A DNA stretch of 64,000 bases from Lacisediminihabitans sp040549465 (lineage in GTDB: Bacteria > Actinomycetota > Actinomycetes > Actinomycetales > Microbacteriaceae), in assembly GCF_040549465.1 (NCBI RefSeq), contig NZ_JBEPTL010000014.1:1-64000 (forward strand), given 5' to 3'. Shown in pieces: positions 24,393-31,552 of the stretch (its first letter is position 1; each line of letters starts with the position of its first letter). The notes under the pieces were generated by a model. That model saw only the letters and a program-made list of their open reading frames with translations. It did not search any database and was not told the origin of the DNA. The position numbers and the translations under genes are program-made.

Positions 24393-25619
24393 CTATTCGT
24401 CGAGCAGTCGACGTACGACAGCGTCGGCGAGCAGTCGGCCTCGCAGAGTAAGTTCGATTCTTCCGCGGAGCGCAGCGGCTCCGTCGACCAGACCGTCAGC
24501 GATGAGCCCGGCAACGGCGGTGCGACCGGATGCCGTCAACTCGGCCACATCGAGCCCCTCACGGATTCGCGTGCGCAACAGCACGCGCTCCACGCGTCGC
24601 GTCTCATCATCGAGCGTCTCACGTCCTGCCGCCGGGGACTGGCCCGCCAGGATCCTGTCCGCGTAGGCCGCGGGGTGCTTGACGTTCCACCAGCGGACAC
24701 CACCGACGTGACTGTGCGCCCCAGGCCCGACACCCCACCAGTCGTGCCCCTGCCAATAGGCGAGGTTGTGACGCGACTCGTGCTCCGGCGACTTCGACCA
24801 GTTGCTCACCTCATACCAGCTGTATCCCGCGGCCCCCAGCAGTTCATCCGCCAACTCGTACATGTCCGCCTGGAGGTCCTCATCCGGTTCGGCCACCTCG
24901 CCACGCCTGATCTGGCGTGCCAGCTTCGTCCCGTCTTCGACAATGAGCGAGTACGCCGAGAGATGATCGGGCTGCTGGGCCAGCGCCTGGTCGAGGGATG
25001 CGTGCCAGTCGTCGAGAGACTCACCAGGGGTGCCGTAGATGAGGTCAAGGCTCACCTGCAGGCCGGCGTCCCGCGCCCACTGCACGACGAGCGGAATTCG
25101 GTCGGGATCGTGGGTGCGTTCGAGTGTAGCGAGCACGTGTGGCACCGCGGACTGCATGCCGAACGAGACGCGCGTGAAACCCGCATCGGCGAGGGACAGG
25201 AGGTACGCGGCATCCACCGAGTCCGGATTCGCCTCTGTGGTCACCTCCGCGCCATCGGCGAGCCCCCAGGTACCGATGACGGCCGAGAGCATGGCAGCGA
25301 GATCGTTCACCGGCAACATGGTCGGGGTTCCCCCGCCGAAGAATACGGTCTCGACCTTCCGTGCGGGCAGGCCTGCCTCTGCAAGCACTTTCTGCGCCAT
25401 CCCGATCTCGGCGACGGCCTGGCCCGCGTAGTCGGTGCGCTTCGCGCCACGCAGTTCGTCGGCGGTGTAGGTGTTGAAGTCGCAGTAGCCGCATCGAACC
25501 CGACAAAACGGCACGTGCACGTACACGCCGAAGTTGCGCAGGTCGGCCCCGTCAGCGACGGACGCGGGGAGCAAGCCGTCGAGTGGGGCCGGATCGGCGA
25601 GGGGAAGGGCGCTGGGCAT
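24393..25619 (-). CDS. hemW: Heme chaperone HemW (radical SAM, HemN-like)
   Basis: 408 aa. The radical-SAM cluster motif CxxxCxxC is at CRVRCGYCDFNTYT (Cys ~39, 43, 46). The fourth cysteine of true HemN is Phe here, which identifies HemW rather than coproporphyrinogen dehydrogenase. FFGGGTPTML and a HemN C-terminal domain follow. ATG 25619 has the ribosome site GGAGGGG. Normal neighbour of lepA and hrcA in this order. Confidence 0.93.
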   Translation of the reverse strand: MPSALPLADPAPLDGLLPASVADGADLRNFGVYVHVPFCRVRCGYCDFNTYTADELRGAKRTDYAGQAVAEIGMAQKVLAEAGLPARKVETVFFGGGTPTMLPVNDLAAMLSAVIGTWGLADGAEVTTEANPDSVDAAYLLSLADAGFTRVSFGMQSAVPHVLATLERTHDPDRIPLVVQWARDAGLQVSLDLIYGTPGESLDDWHASLDQALAQQPDHLSAYSLIVEDGTKLARQIRRGEVAEPDEDLQADMYELADELLGAAGYSWYEVSNWSKSPEHESRHNLAYWQGHDWWGVGPGAHSHVGGVRWWNVKHPAAYADRILAGQSPAAGRETLDDETRRVERVLLRTRIREGLDVAELTASGRTAVAGLIADGLVDGAAALRGRIELTLRGRLLADAVVRRLLDE

Positions 25620-25703
25620 GACCCCTCCATTCTCGCCGACTCCCTCATGCCCTAGTGCCACCGGCCGTCAACGGAAGAACTGGCCATGTGGAAATACTTG
25701 CTC

Positions 25704-25805
25704 CCCACGGAAATTCAGGACAACGGTCACGGCAACGACGCAGCAGCACCGCGTCTGCGGGGATCTGCCCCCAAGGTCGTGACCATTGTCCTGAGTTTCC
25801 GAAGG
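25704..25805. repeat. Palindromic repeat element, copy 5 (102 bp)
   Basis: Left arm 25704-25723 (two outer bases decayed) pairs with 25786-25805, and the stem extends through GGTCAC/GTGACC to about 27 bp. Same subtype as copy 3 (GGACAA/TTGTCC) but the length of copy 4. Unlike copies 1-4, it lies between divergent genes (hemW and the HAD gene). Confidence 0.88.
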
Positions 25806-25853
25806 GTAGCGGAATCGTCGGATGCCGCACCCTGCCTGTGCCAGCATGGAACG

Positions 25854-26558
25854 GTGAATGACACCGAACCCGACCCACGCCTGTACGTGCTCTGGGATGT
25901 CGACGGCACTCTCCTGCGCAACGGGATCAACGCCGGCGGCCTCTACCAGGAGGCGATCGAGCTCGCCATCGGGCGGACGCTTGCACACCCGGTACCCCGC
26001 GTCCACGGCAAGACCGATGGCCAGATCATCTGGGAGGCCCTCGCCGCCAACGGCCTCTCCCCCCAACTGCACCCTGTCGTGTCAGGCCACCTCGACCAGC
26101 TCTCCCTCGACCGGCATCTTGGCGGCAGTCGACGTGAGATCGCTCCCGGCGTAGTGGAAGCGGTCAGGCGGTTTGGCGAACGGGGCTTCGTCAACGCACT
26201 ACTCACCGGCAATTCGGCCAATCGCACGCGCTACAAGATGGAGGGCGCAGGGCTCGACACCGAGGCCTTCGACTGGAAGAACTCGTATTTCGGTGACGTC
26301 GCACCACTGCGGGCAGAGATCACCGTGCGCGCCGCGGCGGAACTCGCCGGTCACCGCCTGGTGATCATCGGCGACACCCCGGGCGACGGTATCGGTGCCG
26401 ACTCCGCGGGAATCCCGTTCTTCGCCGTGGCGACCGGGCACTTCTCCGCTGACGAGCTTCGTGAAACGAACGCGCTACTGGTGGTCGACGACCTGGCCAG
26501 CGGCCTCCCTCAAGTGCTCGACGCCCTGGTCGGGCTAGGCAGTCTCGATCGGGCCTGA
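25854..26558 (+). CDS. HAD-family hydrolase
   Basis: 234 aa phosphoglycolate-phosphatase-like HAD protein. Motif I VLWDVDGTLL near residue 15, motif II ALLTGNS, motif III Lys region, and motif IV VIIGDTPGDGIGADSAG. Substrate unknown. The GTG at 25854 is 6 bp after CAGCAT, a near match to the local leaderless pattern; no Shine-Dalgarno. Its 3' end overlaps the convergent DUF1990 gene by 24 bp. Confidence 0.87.
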   Translation: MNDTEPDPRLYVLWDVDGTLLRNGINAGGLYQEAIELAIGRTLAHPVPRVHGKTDGQIIWEALAANGLSPQLHPVVSGHLDQLSLDRHLGGSRREIAPGVVEAVRRFGERGFVNALLTGNSANRTRYKMEGAGLDTEAFDWKNSYFGDVAPLRAEITVRAAAELAGHRLVIIGDTPGDGIGADSAGIPFFAVATGHFSADELRETNALLVVDDLASGLPQVLDALVGLGSLDRA

Positions 26559-27200
26559 CAGTGAGCGGAAGTAGCGCCTGTTGTAGAAGGCCTGCGACAG
26601 CCTGAGCACCGGATACACCAACCACCAGAATGCATTGGCTGGGCGCGAGAAGGCGCGGATTTCGAGCCAGACTGAGCCGTCATCCGTTTGTTCGACGATG
26701 AAGGCCTCCTCCCCGCTCTCCGGATGCCCGGCCAGCGTGCCGTAGGCGAACCCTTTGCGTCGCAGTTCGTCGACCACGTAGACAACTCGCGCCGGCGCGA
26801 CGACACGGAACGGTCCGAACGGTATTTTCAGTTTCGCGGTGTCGCCCGGCACGACGAAGGCCGCACCATCCGGGCCGAATACTGTCTCATCGTTGCTGAC
26901 GGCAATGGCTCCCGCGACCGGGTCGCCCCCTTCGTCGAAGGCGACCGGAACATAGGTCTGGTCGGTGACCGCCGCCGGCGCTTCAGCGACATCGATGCGG
27001 AATCCGCTGTTGCGCTGGATGCCCCAGGTGAGCACCTCTGTCCATGCATAGTCCCAGCGCGCGTCACCGTGGCCGATGCGCGTACGCCGCTCGAAAGGAC
27101 GGTATCCGGGAGGTGGATGGATCGCCAGATCCGACGCCTGGGTAGCGCCGATCGCGGCGTAGCTCACCGGGCGCTGCCAGAGCGGAAGCCGTTTCGACAT
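26535..27200 (-). CDS. DUF1990-family protein
   Basis: 221 aa. The family hallmark is the central GFAYGTLAGHPESGEEAF, preceded by RVVYVVDE. Early positions show YRPFERRTRIGHGDARWDYA. DUF1990 proteins are predicted to have a START/lipocalin-like fold; function unknown. No membrane segment. ATG at 27200 with AGGGG upstream. Confidence 0.85.
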   Translation of the reverse strand: MSKRLPLWQRPVSYAAIGATQASDLAIHPPPGYRPFERRTRIGHGDARWDYAWTEVLTWGIQRNSGFRIDVAEAPAAVTDQTYVPVAFDEGGDPVAGAIAVSNDETVFGPDGAAFVVPGDTAKLKIPFGPFRVVAPARVVYVVDELRRKGFAYGTLAGHPESGEEAFIVEQTDDGSVWLEIRAFSRPANAFWWLVYPVLRLSQAFYNRRYFRSLSGPIETA

Positions 27201-27529
27201 CTACTCGCCCCTGCTCATCGTTGCGTCCTTCCGCCTACGCTCGTCGATGGGCGGGGAAAAACGCATGAAGTCAGCATAAAGGTCATGCAGGGCGACGCTT
27301 GGCGAGGAGGATGACGACACCCCAGTTCGGGCAGGGAGGCATACCGGTATGGCAACTCCGGAGTCGCAAGCAACGGGCGGACCTATGTCTGCGGCGGAAC
27401 AGGTGTGCGCTGTCCTTTCGGCTAACTGCTGCGCAAAAAACAACAGCGAAACGCCGAAAGGACAGCGCAAGCGGGCTAGGCAGGAACCGGAGCCGATCGA
27501 GCAACGCATGCGAACGGTGAGTAGGCGCC
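27201..27529. other. 329-bp intergenic region with a long palindrome
   Basis: No credible gene: short open frames here lack family resemblance and ribosome sites. The region holds a perfect 17-bp inverted repeat (separate entry) and nothing else I can identify. Confidence 0.6.
27406..27469. repeat. 64-bp palindrome with perfect 17-bp arms
   Basis: TGCGCTGTCCTTTCGGC at 27406-27422 and its exact complement at 27453-27469, 30-nt loop. Different in sequence from the five-copy family. 60 bp beyond the lepA stop. Confidence 0.85.
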
Positions 27530-29395
27530 CTACTTCTTGTCTTTTTTGGCCTCGGTGTCGCCCGACAGCGCAGCGATGAACGCCTCCTGCGGGACCTCGA
27601 CCCTGCCCACCATCTTCATGCGCTTCTTTCCCTCTTTCTGCTTCTCGAGGAGCTTGCGCTTACGGGTGATGTCACCGCCGTAGCACTTGGCCAGAACGTC
27701 TTTGCGCATCGCACTGATCGATTCGCGGGCGATGATGCGTGCGCCGATGGCGGCCTGGATCGGCACCTCGAACTGCTGGCGAGGGATGAGTTTCTTGAGA
27801 CGCTCGGTCATCAGCACGCCGTAGGCGTAGGCCTTGTCCTTATGCACGATCGCGCTGAATGCGTCGACAGCTTCGCCCTGCAGGAGGATGTCGACCTTGA
27901 CCAGGTCGGCATCCTGCTCCCCCGTCGGCTCGTAGTCGAGAGAGGCGTAACCCTTGGTGAGGCTTTTCAACTGGTCGAAGAAGTCGAAGACGATCTCGCC
28001 GAGCGGCATCGTGTAGTGAAGCTCCACGCGGTCGGTTCCGATGTACTCCATGCCGTTCATGGTGCCGCGGCGGCCCTGGCACAGTTCCATCACCGTGCCC
28101 ACGTAGTCCTTCGGCGTCAGGATCGACGCCTTGACGATGGGCTCGCTCACCGAGGCGATCTTGCCACCGGGGAACTCGCTTGGGTTGGTCACCGTCGTGC
28201 GCTTCTTGTCATCCGTGGTCACCTCATAGATCACGGATGGCGCGGTGGCGATCAGGTCGAGCCCGAACTCGCGCTCGAGGCGCTCGGTGACGATCTCGAG
28301 GTGCAGGAGGCCAAGGAACCCGCAGCGGAAACCGAAACCGAGGGCGACGGAAGTCTCCGGTTCGTAAACCAGGGCGGCGTCGCTGAGCTTGAGTTTGTCG
28401 AGGGCTTCACGCAGAGCCGGGTAGTCGGAACCGTCGAGCGGATAAAGTCCGGAGAACACCATGGGCTTCGGCTCCGAATACCCCTTAAGCGGCACCGTCG
28501 CGGGTTTCGCATGGTTCGTGACGGTGTCGCCCACTTTGCTGAGCCGAACATCTTTCACACCAGTGATGAGATAGCCCACCTCGCCGACACCGAGACCCTT
28601 CGTCGGGGTGGGTTCGGGAGCACTCACGCCGATTTCCAGAAGCTCGTGAGTGCTCCTGGTGCTCATCATCATGACTTTTTCGCGCGGGCCCATAGAACCG
28701 TCGATCATGCGTACGTAGGTGATGACACCGCGGTAGGCGTCGTAGACCGAGTCGAAGATCATGGCGCGCGCAGGTGCTGAAGCATCACCGGTCGGCGCGG
28801 GAATGAGTTTGACCACCTGGTCGAGCAGGTCTTCGACGCCCATCCCGGTCTTACCGGAGACCCGCAGCACATCCTCCGGCTTTCCGCCGATGAGGTCGGC
28901 GAGTTCCTTGGCGTACTTGTCGGGGTCCGCGGCCGGCAGGTCGATCTTGTTCAGCACCGGGATGACGGTGAGGTCATTGTCGAGGGCAAGATACAGGTTC
29001 GCGAGCGTCTGGGCTTCGATACCCTGGGCGGCATCCACCAGCAGGATGGCGCCCTCGCAGGCCGCGAGACTGCGCGAGACCTCGTAGGTGAAGTCGACGT
29101 GACCGGGTGTGTCAATCATGTTGAGGGCGTAGGTGCCAGTGGTCGAGCCTGTCGAGACCGCCCACGGCATCCGCACGGCCTGGCTCTTGATGGTGATGCC
29201 ACGCTCGCGTTCGATATCCATACGGTCGAGGTACTGGGCGCGCATGTTGCGATCGCTGACGACCCCGGTGATACCGAGCATGCGATCGGCGAGGGTCGAT
29301 TTGCCATGGTCGATGTGGGCGATGATGCAGAAGTTGCGGATGAAGGCGGGGTCGGTCGATGCCGGCTCGAGGGCCTTCAGTGCTTGGGGGCTCAC
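27530..29395 (-). CDS. lepA: Elongation factor 4 (LepA)
   Basis: Ribosome back-translocating/biogenesis GTPase. 621 aa. G1 AHIDHGKST near residue 27, RERGITIKSQAV, DTPGHVDF, NKIDLP, then EF-G-like domains and the LepA-specific C-terminal domain (REGALAKCYGGD-type region here reads DVLAKCYGGDITRKRKLLEKQKEGKKRMK). GTG 29395 has ribosome site AGAGGAA; upstream in-frame codons give no family-like residues. Confidence 0.96.
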   Translation of the reverse strand: MSPQALKALEPASTDPAFIRNFCIIAHIDHGKSTLADRMLGITGVVSDRNMRAQYLDRMDIERERGITIKSQAVRMPWAVSTGSTTGTYALNMIDTPGHVDFTYEVSRSLAACEGAILLVDAAQGIEAQTLANLYLALDNDLTVIPVLNKIDLPAADPDKYAKELADLIGGKPEDVLRVSGKTGMGVEDLLDQVVKLIPAPTGDASAPARAMIFDSVYDAYRGVITYVRMIDGSMGPREKVMMMSTRSTHELLEIGVSAPEPTPTKGLGVGEVGYLITGVKDVRLSKVGDTVTNHAKPATVPLKGYSEPKPMVFSGLYPLDGSDYPALREALDKLKLSDAALVYEPETSVALGFGFRCGFLGLLHLEIVTERLEREFGLDLIATAPSVIYEVTTDDKKRTTVTNPSEFPGGKIASVSEPIVKASILTPKDYVGTVMELCQGRRGTMNGMEYIGTDRVELHYTMPLGEIVFDFFDQLKSLTKGYASLDYEPTGEQDADLVKVDILLQGEAVDAFSAIVHKDKAYAYGVLMTERLKKLIPRQQFEVPIQAAIGARIIARESISAMRKDVLAKCYGGDITRKRKLLEKQKEGKKRMKMVGRVEVPQEAFIAALSGDTEAKKDKK

Positions 29396-29508
29396 GCGTT
29401 CCTCTGACAGTTCATATAAAACGGGGATCGGACAATTCTCCCATGCCCTGGAGCCGCGACTCTCCGCGTGGGGAATACCATCGCCGGGCAATCTAATGGT
29501 TAAGGAAA

Positions 29509-29540
29509 GAATGGGGCGCGGCTATCGCCGCGCCCCATTC
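29509..29540. terminator. Terminator between the DUF4190-like gene and lepA
   Basis: Perfect 14-bp stem (GAATGGGGCGCGGC with its complement) and a TATC tetraloop; TTTT follows on the plus strand and TTTCCTT on the minus strand. It lies 29 bp beyond the stop of the upstream minus-strand gene. Confidence 0.85.
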
Positions 29541-29581
29541 TTTTCGGTTTAGAAGCCTCTCTTTTCGGTTTAGAAGCCTCC
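29540..29581. repeat. 21-bp tandem duplication covering a stop codon
   Basis: Two head-to-tail copies, 29540-29560 and 29561-29581, identical except for the last base. Each contains TTAGAAGCCTC, so the second copy supplies the last codons and TAA of the adjoining gene and the first copy repeats them just after it. Confidence 0.9.
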
Positions 29582-29893
29582 GAAACCTGCGAACAGGCCG
29601 ACGGGAATCAGGAACGCAAGGCCGAGGGCCACAGCGAGCAGCGGCAGTACGAGCATCACGCCGCCGAGCACGATTCCCCAGATGCTGAACGTGCGACTGG
29701 CCGGCTCGCGCTTCAGACCGAGGATGCCGAGCACGATGGCCGCGATCGGAACGATGAAGGTGGACCCGGCCACGATTGAGGCGGCGCCGAACACCAGGCT
29801 CAGGATGCCCAGGATCCTGGTTTCGACTGCACCGGCCACAGGCTGCTCGGTGGTGACCGGGGGCTGCTCGATAACGGGCTGTGCGGTAGACAT
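29570..29893 (-). CDS. DUF4190-like small membrane protein
   Basis: 107 aa. Pro/Gln-rich N-terminus (~22 residues), then two hydrophobic hairpins with ILGILSLVFG and ILGLKREPASRTFSIWGIVLGG, the DUF4190 pattern. Function unknown. Ribosome site AAGGAGAG before ATG 29893. The 3' end lies in a 21-bp tandem duplication. Own terminator downstream. Confidence 0.82.
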   Translation of the reverse strand: MSTAQPVIEQPPVTTEQPVAGAVETRILGILSLVFGAASIVAGSTFIVPIAAIVLGILGLKREPASRTFSIWGIVLGGVMLVLPLLAVALGLAFLIPVGLFAGFGGF

Positions 29894-30014
29894 TTTTTTC
29901 TCTCCTTGGAATTGGATTGGTACTCCAAGGTTAGAAATCCATGGTGCGGGTCACCATGGGGGTAACCCCCGAATCCACCGGAGATACACCCACGACAACG
30001 GATGACGCCGCCGA

Positions 30015-30044
30015 TTGCCCGATCCGCTCGGTAGCTGGTAATGT
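30015..30044 (+). promoter_or_regulatory. Possible rpsT promoter
   Basis: TTGCCC (30015-30020), 18 bp, TAATGT (30039-30044). A start near 30051 would give an untranslated leader of about 115 nt before rpsT, within the 273-bp gap. Confidence 0.4.
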
Positions 30045-30166
30045 TGCCTGTTGGCTTGCGTGCCGCCCCATCGGGGCCTGGCACGATTCGCGGCCGTGAG
30101 TCGGATGTAGAAGATTCTCTTCCTCGGCTGCCCAGGGATATTCGTAACTAACAAGAAAGTAACAAC

Positions 30167-30427
30167 GTGGCAAACATTAAGTCGCAGATCAAGCGCATCG
30201 GTACCAACAAGAAGTCGCTGGAGCGCAATAAGGCGGTCAAAAGCGAGGTCAAGACTGCCGTGCGCGCAACCCGCGCCGCAATCGCCACCGGCGATGCCGC
30301 CAAGGCTACCGTCGCCCTCAAATTCGCGGCGAAGAAGCTCGACAAGGCAGCCAGCAAGGGCGTCATCCACAAGAACCAGGCAGCCAACAAGAAGTCGGCC
30401 ATCGCCAAGCAGGTTGCTGCTCTCTAA
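30167..30427 (+). CDS. rpsT: 30S ribosomal protein S20
   Basis: 86 aa, Lys/Ala-rich, MANIKSQIKRIGTNKK start, typical S20 along its length. GTG start with AAGAAAG upstream. Followed by an intrinsic terminator and convergent with holA, the usual arrangement in this family. Confidence 0.97.
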   Translation: MANIKSQIKRIGTNKKSLERNKAVKSEVKTAVRATRAAIATGDAAKATVALKFAAKKLDKAASKGVIHKNQAANKKSAIAKQVAAL

Positions 30428-30440
30428 GCAGAATTTTTCG

Positions 30441-30477
30441 AAGAACCCCGTCTCCCTGGAGGCGGGGTTCTTTGTGT
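30441..30477. terminator. rpsT/holA terminator
   Basis: AGAACCCCG and GGAG-containing stem around a short loop (30443-30470), followed by TTTG on the plus strand. Between the convergent rpsT and holA stops. Confidence 0.85.
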
Positions 30478-30488
30478 TAACGCGTGTC

Positions 30489-31514
30489 TCAGGCCTCGCC
30501 TCGGGCGCTGATCACGCTGATCACGCCGATCATGCGCTCGAGTGCGAAGACGGGATCACGCCCTGCGCCCTTGATCGCGGCATCGGTCTCGGCAAGGAGT
30601 TCGATACAGCGACCGAGACCCGCATCGTTCCAGCCCTGGAGGTCGCGCCGCGCACGGTCGACCTGCCATGGCGCGAGGCCGAACTGCTGAGCGAGTTGGC
30701 CGGATCCGCCGTGCGCTCCGGAGATCTTGGCCATGGTGCGCAGCTTGCTTGCGAAGGCCGCCACGATCGGAACCGGATCGGCGCCGGACATGATGGCGTG
30801 CCTCAACAGGATGAGCGACTCACCGTGCCTACCGGCGATCGCGATATCAGCGACACGGAACGCATTCGTCTCGACGCGGCCGGAGTAGTACTTCTCGACG
30901 GTCGCCTCGGTAATCTCTTCGCTGGCGTCGGCGAGCAGCTGCTGACAGGCCGCAGCCAGTTCTGCGAGGTCGTCGGAGAAGGCAGAGGCGAGGGCGCGTA
31001 GGGCGCCGCTGGTAATCCTGCGACCGGCCAGCGAGAACTCCGCAGCCGCGAAGTCGAGTTTCTCCGCCTCTTTCTTCAGTTCCGCGCAGACGATCTCGAT
31101 GCCACCGCCGAGACCACTGCGGATGGCATCGAGCAGCTTCTTACCGCGGACTCCCCCGGCGTGCCTCAGCACCAGGTAGGTGTCGTCGGCCGGCGCCTGG
31201 AGGTAGGCGAGGGTCTCGATGATGAAGGCGTCCGTGCACTTCTCGACACCGGTGACGCGGATCATCCGCGGCTCACCGAACAGGGAAGGACTCGCCAGGG
31301 TGATGAGCTCGCCTGGCCCGTAGCCGTCAGCCTCGAGGTCGCTGATCTCGATGCTCGGATCTTCGGTCTTCAGGATGTCGCGCAGCATCCGGATGGCACG
31401 CTCGGCCAGAAAGTCTTCCGTGCCCGACACCAGTACTACACGGGCGGGACGCACCTTCGACCAGCCGAGCTGCGGGATCGCCGGTGCGGCTTTCGACGCA
31501 GGCTTGCCTGCCAC
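30489..31514 (-). CDS. holA: DNA polymerase III subunit delta
   Basis: Clamp-loader subunit that opens the beta ring. 341 aa. Begins VVLVSGTEDFLAERAI near residue 26, followed by a degenerate AAA+ fold and C-terminal domain with YYSGRVETNAFRVADIAIAG and AQQFGLAPWQVDRARR. GTG 31514 has AAGGAG 4-5 bp upstream. Next to comEC, as in most actinobacteria. Confidence 0.93.
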   Translation of the reverse strand: MAGKPASKAAPAIPQLGWSKVRPARVVLVSGTEDFLAERAIRMLRDILKTEDPSIEISDLEADGYGPGELITLASPSLFGEPRMIRVTGVEKCTDAFIIETLAYLQAPADDTYLVLRHAGGVRGKKLLDAIRSGLGGGIEIVCAELKKEAEKLDFAAAEFSLAGRRITSGALRALASAFSDDLAELAAACQQLLADASEEITEATVEKYYSGRVETNAFRVADIAIAGRHGESLILLRHAIMSGADPVPIVAAFASKLRTMAKISGAHGGSGQLAQQFGLAPWQVDRARRDLQGWNDAGLGRCIELLAETDAAIKGAGRDPVFALERMIGVISVISARGEA

Positions 31515-31552
31515 GGGGCTCCTTCGGTCGCTCGGTCGGGATCTCGCCCAGT

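Noticed and set aside
7552..25805. Repeat arms as coding sequence (they read SEIQD and VLNFRR in frame, lengths divisible by 3)
   Set aside because: Stops interrupt the frame on both strands in copy 4 and on the minus strand in copy 2, starts are inconsistent, and paired compensatory changes favour a structural element.
7544..25805. Repeats as integron attC sites (palindromes with variable centres)
   Set aside because: No RYYYAAC/GTTRRRY core sites, no integrase, and the flanking genes are core genes in conserved order, not cassettes.
27201..27509. 102-codon minus-strand frame in the lepA/DUF1990 gap
   Set aside because: No ribosome site or -10, no family resemblance, and it crosses the 17-bp palindrome, which is a better explanation of the sequence.
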